In this document: positions 59,301 through 64,000 of the stretch, piece by piece
How positions within the stretch are numbered: position 1 is the stretch's first letter
Layout: every line of letters starts with the position of its first letter
Source: Paenibacillus elgii NBRC 100335
GTDB taxonomy: Bacteria > Bacillota > Bacilli > Paenibacillales > NBRC-103111
Length of the DNA stretch: 64,000 nucleotides
Reading direction: 5' to 3'
Assembly: GCF_004000865.1 (NCBI RefSeq)
Contig: NZ_BIMB01000003.1
Coordinates: 207,816 to 271,815, forward strand
Program-made: the position numbers and the translations under genes
The notes under the pieces: generated by a model
What the model saw: only the letters and a program-made list of their open reading frames with translations
Database searches by the model: none
What the model was told of the DNA's origin: nothing

Positions 59301-61331
59301 GATATTCCCGTCCGGCATCCAGCGAGCCAGGTCGCCTGTCCGGTACATCCGCTCTCCGGGTTCGAACGGATTGTCCACGAATTTCTCCGCCGTCAGCTCG
59401 GGACGGTTCAAATAGCCTCGGGCCACGCCGTCCCCGGCTATGTACATTTCGCCCGGCACGCCCGGCGGCACAGGGTTGCGCTGCTCGTCGAGCAAATAAA
59501 TGCTTACATTGGCCGCAGGCACGCCAATCGGCACCGATTCGCGCGTGTCTCTCACGGGATCGTACAAGTAAATCATGCAGCCGACGACCGTTTCGGTCGG
59601 ACCGTATTCGTTGAAGATTTGCACCTGTCCGTTAAACTGCTCCATGATGCTTTTCGCCAGATTCGTGCTGAGATTTTCGCCGCCCACAATGAATTTCCGG
59701 ATTCTTGATCCGCTGGGCAGCTTCATCTCTTTGATCAGGCTAAGATGCGTCGGCGTCAGCTTGACGATATCCACTTCATTTTCTTCGACGATACGCTGAA
59801 TGAGTGCCACCTTGTCCTCTCCGTCGTAAATGCGGATTGTATTTCCCGTAATTAACGGAGTGAACACCGACGTTACCGTCAAATCGAAGGAAATCGACGA
59901 GTACAACGGGAAGTCGAGCTTTTCGCCGGCGACATACACGTCCTTGGCCCACCAGATATAGTTGACCAGGCCTTGCTGCGTAATCATGGTTCCTTTCGGC
60001 AGCCCTGTCGTGCCCGAGGTGTAAATGAGATAGACCAGGTCCTTCGGCTGCACGGGCCATCCCGGATTCGAACCGTCTTCGGCATACGCTTGCGGATCGT
60101 TCAGATCGACGAGCTTGCCGGCAAAAGAGACGCGCTCCCGTAAATGGCTTTGCGTTAGCAGCAGCTTTGCGCCCGAATCCTCCAAAATGTACCCGATGCG
60201 CTCCTCGGGATACTCCGGATCGATCGGCACATATGCACCGCCCGCTTTTAAAATCCCGAGAATCCCGATAATCATTTCCAAGGAACGATCGACCATAAGA
60301 CCGACCAATTGCTCCGGCTGCCCCCCTTCGGCACGCAGCATCCTTGCCAGCCGGTTCGCCCGCTCGTTCAATTCCTTGTACGTGAGCTCGCTTTCTCCGC
60401 ACACCACCGCCGTCTGCTCCGGCGTCCGCTCCGTCTGCTCTTCGAACAGCCCGTGGATCGTTTTTTCCCGTGGATAGTCCGTTTGTGTATCGTTGAATCC
60501 GGTGAGCAGCCGCATTTTCTCGGACTCGGATAAAAAGTCGATGTGCCGCACAGGAAGGTCGGGCTGGAGTAACGCTCCGGCCAACATCCGGTTCAAATGG
60601 CTAGCGATCTGAACGATGAATTCCCGGGTGTAGCGGCATTCGTTATACACCAGCTTCAATCCGATGGCATCCTGCTCCCTGAAAAATTGAAAGTGGAGAT
60701 CGGATACGACGATGCCAGCCGTCTCGTCCCCATGCAATTCCTGGAACGAGATCAACGTATGAATAACCGGCAGCCCCTCGGAATCGTGCTGTAAATGCAA
60801 ATGCTCATCCAGGATCTGAAACGGGATGTCCTGATGCAGGATCGCGTCGTTCAAGGACATTTTGACCTGATTTAACAAAGATTTAAACGTGCTTTCCGCA
60901 CCGATATGATCTTTTAAAAGCACGATATCGCTGACCGGCTGCCGCGTTTGATTCGCTTTTACGACGATAGGCATGCCGATGATGATCGTTTCCGAATTCG
61001 TATATTTGGCAAGCAGACACTCTACCCCGGCCAGCAAAATCATAAATACGGCTCTTGGCAGACCCTTCGCCATAGAATCGATTTTTTGAGACACTTCGGA
61101 GGAAAGCAGACGATCGCAGGATTGCGGATTTTCGGAAAAATGGTTTGACGAGTTGCTGTACGGCAGCACGGTAAGACTATCTTCGACATCCAATCGTCCT
61201 TTCCAAAAAACGGATTCCTTTTCATATAACACGTTCAATTTCGCCACCCCATTCGGTTGTAATCCGTTCAACGGCGTCCTTGCGGGAGCCCGGTACGGAT
61301 TGCCATACCGCGACTCCCGACAAGGATTCAA
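53397..61331 (-). CDS. Terminal NRPS: partial C-A(Asn)-PCP-E-C-A(Glu-like)-PCP-TE
   Basis: The outer frame starts at TTG 61331, directly after the upstream stop; TTG 61271, with AAGGA before it, is another candidate. The first ~250 residues are only the C-terminal lobe of a condensation domain: the N-lobe and HHxxxDG are absent. Then A1 (code DLTKIGEVGK, an Asn code), PCP ([11 protein letters not shown] near 58860), epimerization domain (HHLVVDGVS near 58300, NYLGQFD), a C domain placed to accept a D-residue (HHIVMDGWC near 56885), A2 (about DMKDVGVVDK, Glu-like), PCP ([12 protein letters not shown] near 54275) and thioesterase ([15 protein letters not shown] near 53915). It should add D-Asn and a Glu-like residue and release or cyclise the peptide. 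The 2644-residue protein is followed by a terminator, so it ends the cluster. Confidence 0.95.
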   Translation of the reverse strand: MNPCRESRYGNPYRAPARTPLNGLQPNGVAKLNVLYEKESVFWKGRLDVEDSLTVLPYSNSSNHFSENPQSCDRLLSSEVSQKIDSMAKGLPRAVFMILLAGVECLLAKYTNSETIIIGMPIVVKANQTRQPVSDIVLLKDHIGAESTFKSLLNQVKMSLNDAILHQDIPFQILDEHLHLQHDSEGLPVIHTLISFQELHGDETAGIVVSDLHFQFFREQDAIGLKLVYNECRYTREFIVQIASHLNRMLAGALLQPDLPVRHIDFLSESEKMRLLTGFNDTQTDYPREKTIHGLFEEQTERTPEQTAVVCGESELTYKELNERANRLARMLRAEGGQPEQLVGLMVDRSLEMIIGILGILKAGGAYVPIDPEYPEERIGYILEDSGAKLLLTQSHLRERVSFAGKLVDLNDPQAYAEDGSNPGWPVQPKDLVYLIYTSGTTGLPKGTMITQQGLVNYIWWAKDVYVAGEKLDFPLYSSISFDLTVTSVFTPLITGNTIRIYDGEDKVALIQRIVEENEVDIVKLTPTHLSLIKEMKLPSGSRIRKFIVGGENLSTNLAKSIMEQFNGQVQIFNEYGPTETVVGCMIYLYDPVRDTRESVPIGVPAANVSIYLLDEQRNPVPPGVPGEMYIAGDGVARGYLNRPELTAEKFVDNPFEPGERMYRTGDLARWMPDGNIEYLGRIDHQVKIRGYRIELGEVEAQLMKTASVKEAVVIAREDKSGQKQLCAYFTADTELVPRELREAFAAELPGYMIPSYFVQLERMPLSPNGKIDRKALPAPEGSRQSEAAYVPPRTPIEQALVSVWETVLGTKPIGTLDSFFSLGGDSIKSIQVSSRMYQAGYRLEIKDIFKYPTAAELSLHVQPVSRTADQGEVEGSSGLTPIQHWFLGQATADPHHYNQAVMLFREEGFDETALRRTIRAIVEHHDALRMVFRRTDGGYSAWNRGVDEGELYSLQVYDFRERTDCAAAVEAKAGEIQGSIDLENGPLMKLGLFRCPDGDHLLIAIHHLVVDGVSWRILFEDIAAGYDQAMNGRAVRLPYKTDSFRTWTQHLADYAASPAMEKEREYWERAAQADCKRLPLDQEQSRAQIRDSESIKVRWTREETELLQKSAHRAYNTEMNDLLLTALGTALHRWASLDRVAVNLEGHGREAIVRDNDITRTVGWFTSQYPVILEMGEGETLSSRIKRTKENLRRIPNKGIGYGILRYLSGSESLALSGEPEISFNYLGQFDQDIQNNAMRLSPYSSGASISEHALRCYVLEINGMIAGGELELTLSYSGGQYRKETMERLAGLLQRSLQEVIAHCAGKERPELTPSDVLLRGLTIGELEQLMAQTAHIGELENVYMLTPMQKGMLFHSLLDPRSEAYFEQMSFTLRGSLDIDAFRQSLDGLVRRHAVLRTNFYSGWKDQPLQIVSRRKTSELHYEDLRTMSEAEQSSYADDLKAKDKLRGFNLEQDALLRVTILRTGEQSYRFLWSFHHIVMDGWCLALVSKEVFQAYFAALAGKQPELAAVSPYSRYMEWLDGQDAEEASGYWNRYLAGYDQPALLPQAGRTPHQAGEYAPRKLDCAIGKKLTRQIQQTAKQHQVTVNTLMQTAWGVLLQKYNRTTDVVFGSVVSGRPAEIPGIETMIGLFINTIPVRIRCEAEESFASAMRKVQDQALASQAYDTYPLYEIQTQGELKQGLIGHLMVFENYPMEQKMEEAGSGESSGFDISDVSWHEQTNYDFNLIVGPGEEMLLRFEFNASVYDQATVERIRGHLINVLEQITAHPQLRVSELNVLTQEEQTQIQVQFNDTKADYPREKTIHALFEEQAERTPERIAVVFEGEQLTYGELNERANRLARTLRAEGVEADTLVGIMTDRSLEMIVGILAILKAGGAYVPIDPKYPEERIRYMLEDSGAKLLLTQSWQQAKAAEFHGGVLCLNEAWLYEGPAEHGANLEPLSTADNLAYLIYTSGTTGQPKGVMIEQLSVVNFTLSLFEPIYAAHPEYRNMAQLAPYVFDMSVKPIYGALLLGLTLHILPEETRMDGDKLLKFFREHAIDITDATPTYLAILMQAASVNGGGEVGAKHYVIGGEALTTKVVKSFWSTFGEQVKLTNVYGPTECTVDSTIYEVEPQRIAELADTVPIGRPLPNQKIWILDAEQRLVPIGVAGELHISGAGVARGYNRRPELTAEKFVPNPYEMDGRMYKTGDLARWLPDGTIEYMGRIDHQVKIRGYRIELGEVEAQLMKMASVKEAVVTAWEDESGQKQLCAYFTAETELSPRELREPLAAELPGYMIPSYFIQLERMPLTANGKTDRKALPAPKESLRFNAKYVAPRTPLELELAQIWQDVLGLGRVGAHDNFFELGGHSIKVLQLVQKLYTQMGIELPLQRVFQVPVLEEMARELLTYRLKQDEGQGIVQLNRNGSLTVFCFPPAAGYGMVYYELAKRLENHCVLYGIDFMDNSPTYEDMLERYADQIVSIQEQQPYVFLGYSVGGCLAFEVAKVMEKRGYAVSDIIMLDSALRTHSADLAADILEEQVDELLENAADPYKQFLAVPQMRETIRNKMLAYLKYSNQLVNTGVVQANIHGLAAGGTEAGKASTGEKLMWSRGTATKYTEYEAIGNHQEVLEPGFIDENSEAILQIVTEIVKRSMEAQVVYS

Positions 61332-64000
61332 TCAGAACACAAATTCAAACACGTCCGCATCCTCGTCTGTCGGTTCATTCTCAAGCAGGGCGATATCTCC
61401 CAACCGGATTTGAGGCTGCTCGCCAATGTGCGCCAGGACCTTCATGAAATCATGGGCTAAATTGTCGATCATTTGCTTCGCAAACAGCTTGGTGCAGTAC
61501 TCAAATCGGCACCGTATATCCGCTTCCGCCGAAACGACCTCCAGCGTTAAATCGTACTTCGCCATCGTATGAGGCCGGGCATAAGGTAAAATCCGCAAAG
61601 CTTCATCCGGAACGCCGCGTTTTTCCGTATTCTGCATGACAAACATCGTATCGAATAAAGGGCTGCGGCTCGGATCGTACGGAACCTGGAGCTTTTCCAC
61701 CATCTCCTCGAATGGATAGCTCTGGTTCTCAAACGCCATCAAGGTCGTTTCCCTGACTTCTTCCAAATAGTCCCGGAAGGACTTGCCGCCTGCGGGATAA
61801 CTGCGAATGGGAAGCATGTTTACGAACATTCCGATCAGCGGTTCGAGGTCCGCGTGAACTCTTCCCGCAATCGGCGTACCTACAACGATGTCCCCCTGCC
61901 CCGTGTATTTGTGCAATAAGACCGTATAAGCGGCCATCAGCACCATATAGAGCGTCGATCCCGCTGCCGTCGCCAGTTGGCGCAGGCTTTCGCTTGTGTG
62001 CTCGTCAATGACAAATTCGAACAGTTCCCCCTCATGACTGCGGACAGCCGGCCTTGCGTATTTCGTCGGCATCGCCAATACGGGCAGGTCTCCGCTCAAT
62101 GCGTGAAGCCAGTAGGCTTCTTGCTCTTTTCTTCGCCGCATTTGCTCTTCGGATTGCTGCCACACCGCATAGTCCTTGTATTGAATGCGAAGCGGCTGGA
62201 GTTCTTCTCCTTTGTATAAACGGAAAAATTCATCCGCCAATACGCCCATCGCGGCTCCGTCCGAGATCATGTGATGCATGTCGAGCAGCAAGATGTGGCG
62301 CTCCGGTTCAAGCTCGATCAGTCCTACGCGCAGAAGCGGCGGCTGGGCCAGATCGAACGGCCTTACGAAGCTGCGAACGATCTCATCGGCTTCCTTCTCG
62401 TTAGCCTGCCGGTATTCCACGCTGAACGGCACTTCGGAATATACCCGCTGAACCGGTTCACCGCGTTCCAGGCCGAAGCCGGTACGAAGCGTCTCATGCC
62501 GGGCGATCAGCGCTTGAAAGGCTTCTTCCAGACGCTTCAGCTCCAGCGGTCCTTCGAGGCTCATTATTCCCGGCAAATTGAAAATAAGTTCCGTTCCTTC
62601 CATTTGCTGAATAAGATACAGCCGCTTTTGCGCGGAAGAAACGGGGTAATACGGTTTCTTCTCCGCCACCGGAATGGCGGCGAACTCCTGCTGCTCCATC
62701 GCTTCGATCACCTTCGCCAATCCTTCAATCGTAGGCGACTGGAAAATGTCCCTCAGCGATATATTCCAATTCAGCTCTTTGTGAATTTTGGCGGCCAAAG
62801 TTGTCGCCCGCAAAGAGTGGCCTCCAATTTCAAAGAAGTTGTCATGGATGCCGATGCTTCGAGCGCCGAGCACGTCCTGCCAGATCCGCAGCAGTTGGGC
62901 TTCCGCCACCGTGCGCGGCGCTTCAAGCAATGCCGCGGACTGGCCTCCCGCCTCTGCCGGGGCCGGTAAAGCGTTGCGGTCCACCTTGCCGTTCAGGGTG
63001 AGCGGCATTTGCTCCAGCTGGACGAAGTACGACGGAATCATATAGCCGGGCAGTACGGCGGCCAGCGCACTTCTCAGCTCGCCCGCGGACAGAGGACACT
63101 CCGCGGTATAGTAGGCGCACAACAGCTTCTGTCCGGCTTCGTCCTCGTGCACGGTGACTAGCGCAGCTTCAACGGATGGGACCTTCAGAAGACGGGCCTC
63201 CACCTCGCCGAGCTCGATGCGGTAACCGCGGATTTTTACCTGCCCGTCCATCCGGCCTTTGTATTCCAACGTGCCGTCGGCACGCCAGCGGACCAGATCT
63301 CCCGTCCGATAGCAGCGCTCCCCCGCCCGCACCGGGCTGGCGATAAATTTCTCCGCCGTCAGCTCCGGCCGATTCAAGTACCCCCGCGCCACGCCGTCTC
63401 CGCCGACGATCAGCTCGCCCCAAGCGCCGACTGGCTGCAGCTTTAATGCGCTGTCTACCACGTAAGCGGTCGAGTTCCGGATCGGACGGCCGATCGGCAC
63501 CGTATCCGTCTGCTCGCCGGTAATCGCGAAGGTTGTAGAGAACGTCGTATTTTCCGTCGGGCCATAGCCATTCACGATGCAAAGTCCCGGATGATCCCGC
63601 AGCACCCGGTTAATATGCGGCACCGACAGCGCGTCCCCGCCGACAAGCAGCGTCTTCAAGCCCCCGAACAGCCCGCTGTCCTCCTGAGATAGCTGGTTGA
63701 AAAGCGGTGAAGTCAGCCACATGGTCGTGATGCCGTACTGCTGAATCGCCTGTTTCAACTTCGCCGTGCTCAGAATGACGTCCTGGCTCGTGAGATAAAG
63801 CTCTCCGCCGTTCAGCAGCGCTCCCCAGATTTCAAACGTAGAGGCGTCAAACGCCACCGCGCCCGTCTGCAAAATGCGCGTCTCTTCATCGAGGTCAGCG
63901 AAATTCGTGTTTTTCACCAGACGAACCACATTACGGTGCTCGACCATGACCCCCTTCGGCTTGCCCGTCGTTCCGGACGTATACATGATATAAGCCAAAT
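61332..64000 (-). CDS. NRPS fragment: A(Val)-PCP-C, 5' part off window
   Basis: The frame enters from the right edge inside an adenylation domain (AYIMYTSGTTGKPKGV at the edge) and ends with TGA at 61332, touching the next start. The A-domain code reads DAFWLGGTFK, a Val code. A PCP follows (FFEIGGHSLRAT near 62825), then a complete condensation domain (HHMISDGAA near 62270) that ends the protein with an acidic tail (TDEDADVFEFVF). Subunits usually break between PCP and C; here the break comes after C, and the next subunit opens with a half C domain. The C domain should join the Val-ending chain to Asn on the next subunit. Confidence 0.95.
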   Translation of the reverse strand, partial: LAYIMYTSGTTGKPKGVMVEHRNVVRLVKNTNFADLDEETRILQTGAVAFDASTFEIWGALLNGGELYLTSQDVILSTAKLKQAIQQYGITTMWLTSPLFNQLSQEDSGLFGGLKTLLVGGDALSVPHINRVLRDHPGLCIVNGYGPTENTTFSTTFAITGEQTDTVPIGRPIRNSTAYVVDSALKLQPVGAWGELIVGGDGVARGYLNRPELTAEKFIASPVRAGERCYRTGDLVRWRADGTLEYKGRMDGQVKIRGYRIELGEVEARLLKVPSVEAALVTVHEDEAGQKLLCAYYTAECPLSAGELRSALAAVLPGYMIPSYFVQLEQMPLTLNGKVDRNALPAPAEAGGQSAALLEAPRTVAEAQLLRIWQDVLGARSIGIHDNFFEIGGHSLRATTLAAKIHKELNWNISLRDIFQSPTIEGLAKVIEAMEQQEFAAIPVAEKKPYYPVSSAQKRLYLIQQMEGTELIFNLPGIMSLEGPLELKRLEEAFQALIARHETLRTGFGLERGEPVQRVYSEVPFSVEYRQANEKEADEIVRSFVRPFDLAQPPLLRVGLIELEPERHILLLDMHHMISDGAAMGVLADEFFRLYKGEELQPLRIQYKDYAVWQQSEEQMRRRKEQEAYWLHALSGDLPVLAMPTKYARPAVRSHEGELFEFVIDEHTSESLRQLATAAGSTLYMVLMAAYTVLLHKYTGQGDIVVGTPIAGRVHADLEPLIGMFVNMLPIRSYPAGGKSFRDYLEEVRETTLMAFENQSYPFEEMVEKLQVPYDPSRSPLFDTMFVMQNTEKRGVPDEALRILPYARPHTMAKYDLTLEVVSAEADIRCRFEYCTKLFAKQMIDNLAHDFMKVLAHIGEQPQIRLGDIALLENEPTDEDADVFEFVF

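Overview
The window reads as chromosome of a Gram-positive spore-former close to Paenibacillus (Bacillota). Reasons: strong AGGAGG-type ribosome binding sites with GTG and TTG starts, large collinear NRPS/PKS genes, a fused CYP102 (P450 BM3-type) enzyme, and many small MerR, GNAT, DUF4272, DUF418 and GrpB genes typical of that group. I saw no rRNA, tRNA or CRISPR array.

Region 1 (1-24400, all minus strand) is one hybrid PKS/NRPS operon, cut by the left edge. Transcription runs from about 24.4 kb to the left. Two small unrecognised genes, which share a repeated ~100-residue domain, come first. A 3228-residue megasynthase follows (FAAL-ACP-KS-AT-ACP-C-A(Thr)-nMT-PCP), then a 2434-residue NRPS (C-A(Ser-like)-PCP-Cy-A(Cys)-PCP-Ox), then a protein with TubC docking domain-C-A(Glu-like)-FkbM-type MT-PCP-KS-AT, continuing off the edge. 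The predicted product is a fatty-acyl chain extended once by malonate with no reduction (beta-keto), then N-methyl-Thr, a Ser-like residue, a thiazole from Cys, a Glu-like residue that may be methylated, and another polyketide step. I cannot match it to a named compound.

Region 2 (24.4-39.1 kb) is mostly housekeeping and accessory single genes: a methyltransferase, a TPR protein, two SDR dehydrogenases, a beta-lactamase-family serine hydrolase with a MerR/GyrI-type regulator, a YebC-family protein, a CYP102 P450-reductase fusion with a divergent LysR regulator, and a MarR/epoxide-hydrolase pair. It also holds at least two gene remnants.

Region 3 (39.1-46.4 kb) is a patchwork. A 1.8-kb segment is bounded by 26-bp inverted repeats and holds an RsgA/tyrosine-recombinase chimera, an AT-rich acetyltransferase, a histidine-kinase tail and a small HTH gene. 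Further on, a high-GC TetX-like flavin monooxygenase lies between two inverted remnants of the same transposase, with a probable group II intron reverse-transcriptase scrap beside it.

Region 4 (46.4-53.4 kb) has a MerR-GNAT-DUF418 operon under a textbook MerR-type promoter, an AbrB-like-domain protein, a GrpB-family protein, and a 913-residue protein with an N-terminal motif of the kind seen in cargo of extracellular contractile injection systems.

Region 5 (53.4-64 kb, minus strand) is the 3' end of a second NRPS cluster: A(Val)-PCP-C, then partial C-A(Asn)-PCP-E-C-A(Glu-like)-PCP-TE, ended by a strong terminator. The released peptide should end in Val, D-Asn and a Glu-like residue. The boundary between its two proteins is unusual: a complete C domain ends one protein and a half C domain lacking the active-site motif starts the next.
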